Assembly (NCBI RefSeq): GCF_000968685.2
Contig: NZ_LAKD02000072.1
Coordinates: 62,001-126,000 of the forward strand
Length of the DNA: 64,000 nt
Direction of reading: 5' to 3'
DNA from: Streptomyces antioxidans
Lineage (GTDB): Bacteria; Actinomycetota; Actinomycetes; Streptomycetales; Streptomycetaceae
Part shown: one piece after another, positions 33,726 through 43,038 of the stretch
How the letters are laid out: every line of letters starts with the position of its first letter
Numbering within the stretch: the stretch's first letter is position 1
Notes under the pieces: model-generated
Seen by the model: only the letters and a program-made list of their open reading frames with translations
The model's database searches: none
What the model was told of the DNA's origin: nothing
Position numbers and translations under genes: made by a program

Positions 33726-36700
33726 TCACTCCGGCCGGTCCACGACCTCCAGTGGCTCGGCCGACCGGAGGAAGCGCAGGTCGTCCATGACCAGAGCGAC
33801 ATCGGTGGCGCCGCCGCGGCGGAGGGATGGGGCCAGGGAGTCCAGCCCGGACCAGCGGGACGGGCGGAGGTGGACGCGGTAGCCGTCGCCGGCGGGCTCC
33901 AGGGTGAGGGCTTCGCCGATGGCGAGCCTGCCCTCCGGGAGGTGGGCCGCGGTCGCTCCGGCGGCTCCTTCCAGGGCGGTGACCGAGGTGACTCCGGTGG
34001 TGATGGGCAGGGTCGTGTCCGGGCTGGTGATGTGTTCGTGCAGGTCACGCAGGCGGGCGGCAGCGATCGTACGGGCGGGGTGGTCCTTGGGCAGGCGGTC
34101 GTCCAAGAGCCTCGCAGCGCGGGCGATGTGACCCAGCGGCGGTACGGACGGGCGCTCGCCGAGCAGGGCGATCAGCGCCTCCAGGGCGTCCTCGGCGCCG
34201 GAGGCGAGGGTGACCCACTGCTCGGTGGTGAGCGGGGTGAGCCTCGGGTGGCGTTGTGTCCAGTACGCGACCGCCCGGTCCAGGTCGGGGCCCGTACGCC
34301 AGAGGTCGGCGGGGTCGTCGGGCATGAGCAGCTCGGCGACTTCGATGGCCTCGTCGATGGTGGTGAGCGCCTCGAGGGAGAGCGCGGCGATGCGCAGTTC
34401 GCTCTCGGTCAGGTGGAGTTCGCGGGCGCGGACGGCGTCGTCCTTGCTGAAGGCGGCGACGCGGCCCCGCGCCCAGCCGTCCGGCCAGGAGAGCGTGCGG
34501 GCCGAGGTGGACAGCAGGATCAGGCACTGGGCCGGTGACAGGCCGGTGGCCTCGGCGAACGCCCGTACGGTCGCCTCCCGGCCCACGGGCGGCGGACCGT
34601 TCTCGGCGATCAGGTCGAGTGCCCGCCGGAGCCGGTCCGGGTCGCCCCAGCCGCGGCAGGTCCGCAGCTCGACGGCGCGGTTGCGGGTGAACAGGAGCGG
34701 GTCGGGGCCGCCCGGGGTGCGGAGGAGCGCCGTGACGGCGTACCCGTGGTACTCCACCCGCTCGTGATCGGCGACGGCGGCGGCCGCGATGGGGCCGAGG
34801 CCCGAGCTGATCTGCCCGAGGTCGTACGTCGTGCGCAGCCGGGTGACGTGCCAGGTGCCGTCGGTACGGAGGAGTTCGGGGACGGCGGCCAGTCTCAGAA
34901 GTCGTGCGCGCCCGCCGTGGCCCCACGCGGCCGCCAGGACGGCGGCGCCGAGGCGGCCCAGCGTGTTCTCGACCCCCGCAACGACGGCGGTGTCGAATGT
35001 CGCGATCTTCCTGTCGTACGGCATCCCGGCGGCGGCACGGGTGAAGTGGACGATCCGCTCGTACGCGGACTCGGGCCCCGGATCGTCCGGCTCGGGGGCC
35101 TTCTCGGACCGGACGGCGGGCGCCGCCGAGGCGGGCGCCGGGCGCAGGTGGGGCGGCGGGGTCAGCGCCAGGCGTTCCAGTAGGGCGAACGCGCGCTCGC
35201 GGCATTCGACGGCCGTCCACACCAGGAACGTGACGCCCCTCCGGAGCGACTCGTCGGTGATCTCCGGCAGGAGCGGGCGGAGCCGTCCCGCCAACTCGTC
35301 GCGGGCGGCGTCCTTTTCCGCATACCTGCTGTCGGGGACCAGCACCCGCATGAGATCGGCGGTGAGAGCGGCGTCCGCGACGTCGATCAGGGCCTGCGCC
35401 TTCTTCTCGTCGACGGCGCGCAGTGCCCTGGAGCCTTCGGGGTCGCGCGGCCGCATCGCCGACCACCGGCCGGGAGGCGCGACCAGGCCGGTCCCGGAAG
35501 CGTAGCGGCAGTATGCGACCGTGCCGATGTTCTCGGCGCCGTCGTGTTCGGGCGCCCTTCCCCAGCCGCGGACGTAGCGGCCGATGGTCCGCCCGGCCGG
35601 GTCCCGCAGCTCGATGATCCGGCCCCGGCCGCGCCACACGGTGGCCTCGGCGCCGCCGGGGAAGGCGACCCGTTCGCCGTCGTCCGGTACGACGCGGCGG
35701 GCGGCGGGGTGGGTGCTGCCGTGCGGGCAGTGCGGGCCGCCGTGGTCCAGCACGGTCACCCGGCCGTTCACGGCGATCAGGCAGCGGTCGTGGAGGTCGC
35801 GCGCCTCGGTCCGTTCGTGGGACAGGCTGGAGAGGTCCTCGTACGTGCCGAAGCCGTGGGACGGGCCGACTCCGTCCGGTGTGACGACGGAGGCACGGAA
35901 CTGGTGCCCCCAGAGCCGGCCGGACTCGATCAGGAGCAGGTCGGTGCCGCTCTCCTCCAGGTAGTCGGTGATGGTGTGGACGTGGCCGGGGACGAAGGCG
36001 GGCGACTCCAGTTCGTCGAGGACGCCGCCGCTCAGCGTGGCGGCGAGGGCTCGGGCCGGGTCCGTCCCGGTCGCGATCGCCCGGACGCTGTCCAGGAGGG
36101 GGCCGGGGACGTCGGCGACGGTGAACCGTTCGGCGTCGCACAGGGCGGCGTGCGCGTCCGGAAGCCCCTGGTCCGGGACCCGCTCGGCGTGCTCGGCCAG
36201 GATGGCGGCGACGATCCGCGCCGTTCCCGGTGTCGTGGTCAGGGCCCGTACGGTGTCGGGGGCGGTCTGCTTCGGGACGGCGGGCTCGGTGACGTTGAGC
36301 TGGTTGGTCACGTTGCCCACGATCGCGTCGCGCAGCAGCGGGGCCCAGTCGGGGTCGGCGGCGACGGCGGCCAAGTCGGTGCCCGCTCCGGAGGCGAGCC
36401 GGTCGTACAGCTTGAACGTGTGCAGCAGCCGGGGCCGGGCGAGCGGGACGCCGCGGTCCACGAGGAGATCGAGGAGCGGGAGGTCGGCGGCGGTCTCCTC
36501 CCAGTGGTCGATCCCGTCCTGGTCCGCTCCCAGTACCGCCTCGTGGTCGTCGCAGGTGAGGCCCTCCGCGCGCAGCCGCGTCCCGGCGTCGTGCAGGAGG
36601 TCGCCGAGAGGGGCGACGGGGAGGGCGAGCCCCGCGTACCGCTTCAGGAAACGGCCGAGCCAGTCCTTCGTCGCCGCCCCCGCAAGCCCGGGGAACGTGG

Positions 36701-38585
36701 TGAACGGGGCGATCAGGCCCGTGTCCGCGAGGTTGCCGAGGAGGAGCGACACCGCCGCGCCCTTCGCCTTGGGGGTGTCCTTGGCGGGCAGCGGCAGGAT
36801 GCCGAGGAGCGCGCGGCCGATGTCCCCGTCCGCCCGTGCCATCGGGCCGAGCAGCGGAAGGACGAACTTCCAGAGGGCCTGCGGTGCCGATTCCATGCAG
36901 CCGCTCTTCAGCAGGGCCAGTACGGCGCGTTCGTCCTCGGGCCCGCCGAGCGGGTGCCCGGCGTCCTTCGCCAGTGCCGCCCAGCCGTCGGCCAGGGCCA
37001 GCGCGCCGCCTTCCCCGTCCGGGACGTCCTCGCACCACGCGGTGAGCAGGCTGCGGTGCCAGTGGTACGCGCCGGGGGCGGGATGGCGGGCGGCGAGCCG
37101 CTTGCCGTGCTTCTTGAGTGTGGCCGCTGCGGCGGCGTCCGGTCCCGCGGCGAGGTGCGCCGCGACGAGCGCGGCCTCGTCGACCGGCAGCGCGTGCGCG
37201 TCCTCGGCGTCACGGGCCTTCTCGAAGAAGGCGGCGGCGAAGCGGGCGCTGCCCGCGGCGGCCAGGATCCGCGTGCACTCCTCGTAGAACGCCGGCAGCA
37301 GTTCGGGCGCGTGCGTCTCCAGGTCGTCTCCGGTACGGGTGAGCGCGGTCCGCGCGAGCCCGGGCTTGCGGGCGGCCAGGCCGCGGGCGGCCCGCAGGTC
37401 GGTGTGCGCGGCCAGGATGCGGGCGCGGTGCGCCGGATGCTGGCGCAGGGCGGACGCGAGGAAGCCGAGCGGGCCCGCGAGCACGGTGCCGACGCCGGCC
37501 TCCGCCACCGGGGCCAGGTCGTACAGCGACTTCTCGGCCTTGTCGGCGGCGACGGCCGCACGCCGGACGAGTTCGACGACCGGCTCGTCCAGGACGGAGT
37601 GCCCGTACCGGACGGCGACACACGTGTCCTCGTCGGAGCCGGCGGGCGCGCCCGGCAGCACCGCCCCGGCGCGCAGCAGCACGTCGCGCGTCGGGCCGGT
37701 GATACCGGAGGGCACCACGGTGCCGGGCTCGCCCTGGTAGGCGTCGCAGTAGAGGGAGTACGCCTCGGCGGCCTCCACCAGCGGCTGCGTCCCGTCCACG
37801 GTGCGGTGCGCGTACAGGGCCATGAGAATGCGGACGCCCTCGGACCAGGCGATGTCGCCGATCTCCCGGCCGCCCGCCGTGAAGCTCAGCCACGCCATGT
37901 AGGCCGGGCTCATCGGCCCGTTGTAGTCCAGGTCGATCTCGACGCCGAGCGGCTCGGGCGCGTGCACGGTGAACCGCGCTCTGTTCCCCTTGATGCGCCC
38001 GCCCAGCTCGTGTACGCGGCGCTCGAACGCGGCGCCGCTCTCGTACCAGGCGTCCACGTATCCGAAGGTGTCGACCACGCCGAACGTACGGTCCATGCTC
38101 GCGGGACGCGTCCACACCTCGCGGTGTACCTGCTCGACGACCTGCGTGAGGTTCCGCCTCCGCCAGAGGGGCAGCTCGGCGCCGAGCAGCAGCGGGTGCG
38201 GGATCGCGAAGGCGTCCGCCTCCGTCCACGCGCCCTCGCGCAGGAGCGCGCAGCGGCCGAGGTCGGGCGCGCCGTCGACGATCGGGGCGATCACCAGGTC
38301 GGTGAGCGTCTCGCGCCACACCGGGTCGTCCCACACGGCCGCGAACACCGCGGCCGGGACGGGCAGCGACCGCACCATCCAGGACTCGACCCGCTCGTGC
38401 ACCGCCCGCGTGTGCTCGCCGAGCCGGCCGCAGAGGGCGGCGAGCCGTACCGCGACCGGATCCTTTCTGACGTTGGCGGGCACCTTGGCCAGCACGCGGC
38501 CCGCGGCCGTCCGGCAGGCGAGCACCGGGTGCCGCGTCCCCTCGACGGTCAGCTCATGGCCCGTCGCGATCCCTGTCCATCCCAT
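33726..38585 (-). CDS. Very large protein of unknown function, 1619 aa
   Basis: I do not recognise a function. It begins at ATG 38585. It has no signal peptide, no membrane helix and no obvious nucleotide-binding motif. The sequence is rich in Ala, Leu, Arg and Asp. The region around residues 85-275 (LPLWRRRNLTQVVEQVHREVWTR and, later, GREIGDIAWSEGVRILMAL) faintly recalls DUF4132/MolR-type proteins. Residues 330-800 look like alpha-helical repeats. Around residue 960 lies a compact block with HGGPHCPHGSTHPAARR, a possible His/Cys metal site. It is monocistronic and converges on dapD. Reading is uninterrupted over 4.86 kb with normal streptomycete codon bias, so it is a maintained gene. Confidence 0.85.
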   Translation of the reverse strand: MGWTGIATGHELTVEGTRHPVLACRTAAGRVLAKVPANVRKDPVAVRLAALCGRLGEHTRAVHERVESWMVRSLPVPAAVFAAVWDDPVWRETLTDLVIAPIVDGAPDLGRCALLREGAWTEADAFAIPHPLLLGAELPLWRRRNLTQVVEQVHREVWTRPASMDRTFGVVDTFGYVDAWYESGAAFERRVHELGGRIKGNRARFTVHAPEPLGVEIDLDYNGPMSPAYMAWLSFTAGGREIGDIAWSEGVRILMALYAHRTVDGTQPLVEAAEAYSLYCDAYQGEPGTVVPSGITGPTRDVLLRAGAVLPGAPAGSDEDTCVAVRYGHSVLDEPVVELVRRAAVAADKAEKSLYDLAPVAEAGVGTVLAGPLGFLASALRQHPAHRARILAAHTDLRAARGLAARKPGLARTALTRTGDDLETHAPELLPAFYEECTRILAAAGSARFAAAFFEKARDAEDAHALPVDEAALVAAHLAAGPDAAAAATLKKHGKRLAARHPAPGAYHWHRSLLTAWCEDVPDGEGGALALADGWAALAKDAGHPLGGPEDERAVLALLKSGCMESAPQALWKFVLPLLGPMARADGDIGRALLGILPLPAKDTPKAKGAAVSLLLGNLADTGLIAPFTTFPGLAGAATKDWLGRFLKRYAGLALPVAPLGDLLHDAGTRLRAEGLTCDDHEAVLGADQDGIDHWEETAADLPLLDLLVDRGVPLARPRLLHTFKLYDRLASGAGTDLAAVAADPDWAPLLRDAIVGNVTNQLNVTEPAVPKQTAPDTVRALTTTPGTARIVAAILAEHAERVPDQGLPDAHAALCDAERFTVADVPGPLLDSVRAIATGTDPARALAATLSGGVLDELESPAFVPGHVHTITDYLEESGTDLLLIESGRLWGHQFRASVVTPDGVGPSHGFGTYEDLSSLSHERTEARDLHDRCLIAVNGRVTVLDHGGPHCPHGSTHPAARRVVPDDGERVAFPGGAEATVWRGRGRIIELRDPAGRTIGRYVRGWGRAPEHDGAENIGTVAYCRYASGTGLVAPPGRWSAMRPRDPEGSRALRAVDEKKAQALIDVADAALTADLMRVLVPDSRYAEKDAARDELAGRLRPLLPEITDESLRRGVTFLVWTAVECRERAFALLERLALTPPPHLRPAPASAAPAVRSEKAPEPDDPGPESAYERIVHFTRAAAGMPYDRKIATFDTAVVAGVENTLGRLGAAVLAAAWGHGGRARLLRLAAVPELLRTDGTWHVTRLRTTYDLGQISSGLGPIAAAAVADHERVEYHGYAVTALLRTPGGPDPLLFTRNRAVELRTCRGWGDPDRLRRALDLIAENGPPPVGREATVRAFAEATGLSPAQCLILLSTSARTLSWPDGWARGRVAAFSKDDAVRARELHLTESELRIAALSLEALTTIDEAIEVAELLMPDDPADLWRTGPDLDRAVAYWTQRHPRLTPLTTEQWVTLASGAEDALEALIALLGERPSVPPLGHIARAARLLDDRLPKDHPARTIAAARLRDLHEHITSPDTTLPITTGVTSVTALEGAAGATAAHLPEGRLAIGEALTLEPAGDGYRVHLRPSRWSGLDSLAPSLRRGGATDVALVMDDLRFLRSAEPLEVVDRPE

Positions 38586-38655
38586 GGCGCGCCATTATTG
38601 ATCACCCCTAGGACATTCGGCGGGCAAACGGATGACGTACCCGCAGTGCCGGGGG

Positions 38656-40485
38656 TCAGGGGCGGACCCGCACCACCTGGGGGTCGTGGTCGCTGGACTG
38701 GTCCGCGAACTCGGCGTTGATGTGCACGATGTCGTAGTCGGCACGGCGCAGCGCGCGGCTGGTCAGGATGTGGTCAAGCGCCTGTGAATTGCCGTTGTAG
38801 ACATAGCCGTAGCGCTCGTCCTTCGGCAGCCGGGTCACCAGGTCCGTCAGCACACCGCCCTTGGTGAGGCCGGCCAGCGCGGGCGAGAACTGGTAGTCGT
38901 TGAGGTCGCCCGCGACGACCACCGACGCCTTCGGGTCGGCGTTCAGCAGCGCCTTGACAAAGGTGTTGACCGCCGTGGCCTGCCCGGTGCGCTGGCTCTC
39001 CGAGGAGCGGGCCGGGGGCTGGAAGCGGCTGTCCAGGCCCTGGTCGCCGCCCTTGGAGTTGAAGTGGTTCGCGACCACGAACACCGGGCGGCCCCTGAAG
39101 GAGAACTGCCCGGCCAGCGGCTTGCGGCTGTCCTTCCAGACGTCGTTCGCCGGGTCGATGCGGCCGGGGGAGGCCGACAGCGCGGCCTTGCCGCCCTTCT
39201 TCTCGACCCGTACGGGGGTGGTGGAGTCGCCGCCGGGGACATCGGTGAAGGAGACCCGCTCGGGGTTGTAGAGGAACGCCACGCGGATGTTGCCGCCCGG
39301 CTCGCCGCCGTCCTGGTCGTCCACCGGGTTGATCTGGCGCCACTCGTACGCGGGGCCGCCCGCCGCTTCGATCGCGTCGGTGAGCTTCTTCAGCGTGGCG
39401 TCTGCGCTGACCACCGAGTCGTTCGTCGCGCCGTTGTCGTCCTGGACCTCCTCCAGGGCGACGATGTCCGGCGAGGCGAGGTGTTCCACCAGACCGGTGG
39501 CCAGCCGGTCGAACTTCGACCGGGCGGTCTTGGGCGAGAGGTTCTCCACGTTGTAGGTGGCGATGGAGAGTTCGTCCGCCTTCTGCTCGCGGGTGGTCTC
39601 CCGCTCGGGGCCGTGGTCGGTCAGTTCGCCCATCGCGGTGGCCGCGATCGTGTAGCCGCCGAAGTTGTCGTAGTCCATCGGCCCAGCGGTTGTGCCGGTC
39701 AGCGCGTCGCCGACGTCCGCCACCGGGAAGGGGTGCTGGGCGTAGGGGAGGAGCGAGACCACCTTCACCCGGCCCGCGTTCGGATCGCGGTACGAGCCGT
39801 AGAGCGCGCCGCCGCGCGCGGTGCGCTGGTGGCGGGGCTCGGCGGTGACCCACAGCTCCTTGTAGGTGTTGGTCGCGCCGACCACGGGGGCGTTCTCGAC
39901 CGAGACCCGCATGCCCTCCAGCGACTCATAGCGGTCCAGGGCGTACGAGCGGGGCCGCAGGGGCAGCCCCTCGATGGAGCCGCCACCACCGGCGTGCGGG
40001 GTGTAGCGGCCGGGGACCGTGGAGGGGTTGAGCCGGTAGGCGGCGGGCAGTGGGTTGCCGGAGGACCGGACCGTCCAGGTCGCCTTGGAGAGCTCGGTGA
40101 GCGACTGCCCACCCGCGTCCTCGCCGCCCGGGTAGTACTCGGACACCGTCCCGGAGACCAGTACCGAGTCGCCCACGGCGACCGAGGGCGTGGTCGACCC
40201 GGTGAAGACGAAGATCGCCTCGCTGGTGGCCGTGTCCTCGTCGGGCCGGGTGTCCTGGATCCAGAAGCCGCGCGAGGAGCCGAAGGCGCGCAGCGCCGTG
40301 ACCGTGCCCGGGACGTCGCTCACCCGCTGTCCGGCGAGCGGGGATATCCGGGTGCTGCCCTGGATGTCATGGACGCGGACCTCGGCGGCGGAGGCCGGTG
40401 AGGGGACCGCGAGCAGCCCGGCCGCGAGGGCGGAGGCGGCGACGGCGGTGAGGGCGGCGGGTCCGCGCGGGGCGCGAGGGGACAT
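38656..40485 (-). CDS. Secreted endonuclease/exonuclease/phosphatase-family nuclease
   Basis: The product is 609 aa from ATG 40485, which follows GGAGG at good spacing; the open frame continues 89 codons upstream. Residues 1-30 are a signal peptide ending PSPASAAE. An OB-like domain (about 35-150: VHDIQGSTRISPLAGQRV...) precedes the catalytic EEP domain from about 340. Catalytic motifs are ATYNVENL, VALEEVQDDNG, VVAGDLNDYQFSP and a terminal SSDHDPQVVRV. This is the ExeM-type extracellular DNase layout. A role in scavenging phosphate or in degrading extracellular DNA is inferred. Confidence 0.93.
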   Translation of the reverse strand: MSPRAPRGPAALTAVAASALAAGLLAVPSPASAAEVRVHDIQGSTRISPLAGQRVSDVPGTVTALRAFGSSRGFWIQDTRPDEDTATSEAIFVFTGSTTPSVAVGDSVLVSGTVSEYYPGGEDAGGQSLTELSKATWTVRSSGNPLPAAYRLNPSTVPGRYTPHAGGGGSIEGLPLRPRSYALDRYESLEGMRVSVENAPVVGATNTYKELWVTAEPRHQRTARGGALYGSYRDPNAGRVKVVSLLPYAQHPFPVADVGDALTGTTAGPMDYDNFGGYTIAATAMGELTDHGPERETTREQKADELSIATYNVENLSPKTARSKFDRLATGLVEHLASPDIVALEEVQDDNGATNDSVVSADATLKKLTDAIEAAGGPAYEWRQINPVDDQDGGEPGGNIRVAFLYNPERVSFTDVPGGDSTTPVRVEKKGGKAALSASPGRIDPANDVWKDSRKPLAGQFSFRGRPVFVVANHFNSKGGDQGLDSRFQPPARSSESQRTGQATAVNTFVKALLNADPKASVVVAGDLNDYQFSPALAGLTKGGVLTDLVTRLPKDERYGYVYNGNSQALDHILTSRALRRADYDIVHINAEFADQSSDHDPQVVRVRP

Positions 40486-40895
40486 GACGGTGGCCTCCGG
40501 AAAGGAGTGAACGGCGAGGAAGGTGCCTCTACGCGCGTCAATCTCTGTCCTCGCCACGGAAGTTGTCAAGGGAGGACGGATGGCCCGGACATGGCGGCGG
40601 CGGGGCGGAAACATGAACGAGGACCGCGGGGCGTGGTGCGGGACGCGGTGCGGGAGTGGCGCGGAGGGGGCGCGGGACGGGGCGCAGTCCACATCGGGAC
40701 GAAAGTACCGTCCCGTTCCGTCTACGCTGGGGGCCGGGCCGTATCCGCGCACCCGCGCCGGTACACCCCGTATCGCCGTACCCCCATGGCTTCACGGTCC
40801 CGTGGACCCATGGCCCCACAGCCCCATAGCCCCGCATTCGCGCCCGCGATCCCCGCGCCCGCGACTTCCGTGCCCTCGAGGAGTGACGTCCGCCC
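40486..40895. other. Divergent region between the nuclease and the acidic protein
   Basis: This 410-bp stretch carries the nuclease promoter on the minus strand. On the plus side 40740-40870 contains short C-rich near-repeats (catggccccacagccccata-like) and ends in GAGGAG (40879-40884) for the downstream gene. Overlapping open frames here have no coding character. Confidence 0.5.
40541..40569 (-). promoter_or_regulatory. Promoter of the secreted nuclease
   Basis: On the minus strand TTGACA (40569-40564), 17 nt, then AGAGAT (40546-40541). The -35 is perfect and the -10 moderate, with about 50 nt of leader before ATG 40485. Confidence 0.45.
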
Positions 40896-42446
40896 ATGCC
40901 AGAAGAGCGCCCCACCATGCCGCCCGTGCGGCTTCGCACCGACGCGGAACTCGCGCGGGACGCACTCGCCGCACCGCTGCTCGCCCGCGCGGTCCGGCTC
41001 GCCCGCTGGGCCGAGCGGGGGAAGCCGGTGGCATCGGGCGGGGCGCTGCCGGAGGGCCAGTTGCTGGAGGCGACCGAGCTGCTGGAGCTCGCGGGGGACG
41101 AGGACGGGCAGCTGTACGCGGCGCAGGCGTGGCAGCTGGCGGTGGACACCGGGCTGGTCGAGATCGAGGAGCCGGCGGGGGCCGACGGCGCCGACGCCGA
41201 TGGCGATGGCGACGCTGATGGGGGCGGTGACGCCGATGGTGACGGTGACGGCGATGAGGGGGCGGCCGAGGACGAGTTCTCCGCCGTCGCGACCAGCGGC
41301 GAGGAGCTGCGGCTGATCACCGAGGGCGGCCCCCGCGACATCCTGGACATCTGGCTCGACGGCTTCGAGACGGTGCTGGCCGACGCCGCCGCCCCCGACC
41401 TCAGCGACATCGCCGCCCAGATCAGCGAGAGCGGTGAGCTCGACCTCGACGCGCTCGACTGGAACCCGGAGGAGGAGGCCGAGTTCCTGGACGGGGTGCT
41501 GGGCAACCTCTATCTGCTGACCGCCCTGGACGAGGAGGCCGCCACGGCCCCCGTACCGCTGCCCGCGCTCGCCGCCTCCATGATCGTCCCCGAGGACATG
41601 GACGAGCCCACCGATGACATCCTCGAAGAGGTCTCCGAGGCGATGGTGCGGCTGGACGACCAGTTCCGGCTGCTCGCCCCGACCGGCCTGGTCGAGTACC
41701 AGCCGGTGGACGAGGCGCTGATCGAGGAGGTCGACGGCGAGGGCCGGATCCAGGAGCCCGAGACGGCCCAGGACCTCGAGGACGAGGACGTCTCCCGCTA
41801 CGGCATGGTGCGGCTCACCGCGCTCGGCGTCTACGCCGTACGGGCCCGGATGATCGAGGCGGGCATCGACGCCCCGGCCGTCGGCGACCTGGCCGACAAG
41901 GGCGCCGACATCCTGCTGGACGCCCTCCCCGGCCACCCCGGGCCCGCCGTGCAGGCCGAGGCCGAGCAGTGGCTGGCCCGCCGTACGCCCGAGGAGGCCG
42001 CCCGCGAGCTGCTGGCCGCCGCCCGCGGCGACGACGAGGCCGCGCCGCTGCGCCGCCTCACCTGTCAGCAGACCCTCTCGCTGGCCGGGCCCGAGGCCGA
42101 GCCCGCCCTGCGCGAGGTGCTCGACGACCGCCACCTGGGCGGGCTGGCCCGCGTCTGGCTGGCCGAGAACGGGGTGACGGGCGTGCCGGAGCCGTCGGAG
42201 GAGATGGTCTTCTGGCTCACCGTGGACACCCTCGCGGCACAGCTCGCCTCCGAGGGCGACTCGGCGGAGCTCCGCGATCTGGTGCGGGGCCTGGTCGACC
42301 AGTCGGGGAGCTTCTTCGACTCGGCCTGGCGGGTGGACCATCCGGCGACGGCGGAGGTGCTGGAGGCGATGGGGCGTCTGCACCCGGACAAGAAGGCCGC
42401 GAAGGAGGCCCGCAAGGCGGCCTTCAAGGCCCGCTCCCGAGCCTAG
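40896..42446 (+). CDS. Acidic hypothetical protein with a DG-repeat insert, 516 aa
   Basis: No function recognised. Residues about 98-124 are a low-complexity Asp/Gly/Ala run (GADADGDGDADGGGDADG...). The rest is alpha-helical and strongly acidic, with alternating EL/DL helices, and ends in a basic tail (DKKAAKEARKAAFKARSRA). No signal peptide or membrane helix. The DG run could bind calcium but has no EF-hand spacing. Start ATG 40896 has GAGGAG 11 nt upstream. It stands alone before a 590-bp repeat-rich gap. Confidence 0.8.
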   Translation: MPEERPTMPPVRLRTDAELARDALAAPLLARAVRLARWAERGKPVASGGALPEGQLLEATELLELAGDEDGQLYAAQAWQLAVDTGLVEIEEPAGADGADADGDGDADGGGDADGDGDGDEGAAEDEFSAVATSGEELRLITEGGPRDILDIWLDGFETVLADAAAPDLSDIAAQISESGELDLDALDWNPEEEAEFLDGVLGNLYLLTALDEEAATAPVPLPALAASMIVPEDMDEPTDDILEEVSEAMVRLDDQFRLLAPTGLVEYQPVDEALIEEVDGEGRIQEPETAQDLEDEDVSRYGMVRLTALGVYAVRARMIEAGIDAPAVGDLADKGADILLDALPGHPGPAVQAEAEQWLARRTPEEAARELLAAARGDDEAAPLRRLTCQQTLSLAGPEAEPALREVLDDRHLGGLARVWLAENGVTGVPEPSEEMVFWLTVDTLAAQLASEGDSAELRDLVRGLVDQSGSFFDSAWRVDHPATAEVLEAMGRLHPDKKAAKEARKAAFKARSRA

Positions 42447-42495
42447 CCGCGCCCCGCCGCGGAACGGCGGCGGGCGACGCCTACGGCGGGGATGC

Positions 42496-42540
42496 CCCCA
42501 CCCCGCCCCTCCCCAAAACTGGGGCTCCGCCCCAGCCCCC
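42496..42540. repeat. Intergenic repeat, left copy (inverted relative to 42851-42895)
   Basis: The copy reads ccccaccccgcccctcccca...ctggggctccgccccagcccc. The reverse complement of 42851-42895 is the same element with ctctgccccagacccc. The copies are about 310 bp apart and could pair in RNA. Confidence 0.6.
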
Positions 42541-42850
42541 TCGGGGCCCGCTTTAGACTTCGGGGCGTCGCCGCAGACCTCGGGGTTTCGCCGCGGGTCC
42601 TCGGGGCTCCGCCGCAGGCCCCCGGCTCCGCCCCAGACCCCGGGCCTAGCCGTGCCCGACGGATCTTCCCCGTCCCCGCCCCTGGCCGAGATCTGGCGAT
42701 ATGCGGCTCCGCCGCGTGGGGGCACCGCCCCGAACTCCTGGGCCCAGAGACCCCAGGGCCCAGGCCCCAGACCGCAGAGCCCTGGGCCCGGACCTCAGGG
42801 CACGGCCCCACGCCCCTGGGCGTCGGGGTCAAGGGGCGGAGCCTCAAGTC

Positions 42851-42895
42851 GGGGTCTGGGGCAGAGCCCCAGATTCGGGAAGGGGTGGGGAGGGG
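42851..42895. repeat. Intergenic repeat, right copy (inverted)
   Basis: It begins ggggtctggggcagagcccc and ends aaggggtggggagggg, the inverted partner of 42496-42540. Such gggctctgcccc elements are common between streptomycete genes. Confidence 0.6.
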
Positions 42896-42961
42896 ACTGG
42901 CCGCCGCAGGCCACCAGGCGACGGCCGCCGGGCCAGGGACAGAGTCTTGATGTCGCGTGTC

Positions 42962-42983
42962 GTTCAACTGGTGTTCGGCCGGG
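42962..42983 (+). promoter_or_regulatory. PHO-box-like direct repeat upstream of phoX
   Basis: Two adjacent 11-nt units, GTTCAACTGGT (42962-42972) and GTTCGGCCGGG (42973-42983), have the length, phase and GTTC core of streptomycete PhoP sites (GTTCACC-type 11-nt repeats). They lie 55 nt upstream of the phosphatase start. PhoP control under phosphate starvation is inferred. Confidence 0.55.
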
Positions 42984-43038
42984 GGCGGGAACGTATGGCC
43001 GCAGTCCGGAGGACACCATCCTGCGTTCGGGAGATGAC

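Larger units (their letters stand above)
42447..43038. other. Repeat-rich 592-bp non-coding region upstream of phoX
   Basis: I see no gene. The first half is built of short hairpin-forming units of the type ggggctccgcccca, repeated with variation from about 42515 to 42650. The second half carries the same motif family in reverse orientation. The last 80 bp hold a PHO-box-like repeat and the ribosome site of the next gene. Confidence 0.6.

Noticed and set aside
34045..37038. Minus-strand 997-codon frame inside the 1619-aa gene
   Set aside because: It is a different frame of the same strand, almost entirely Arg/Pro/Gly/Ala, while the 1619-aa frame has balanced composition.
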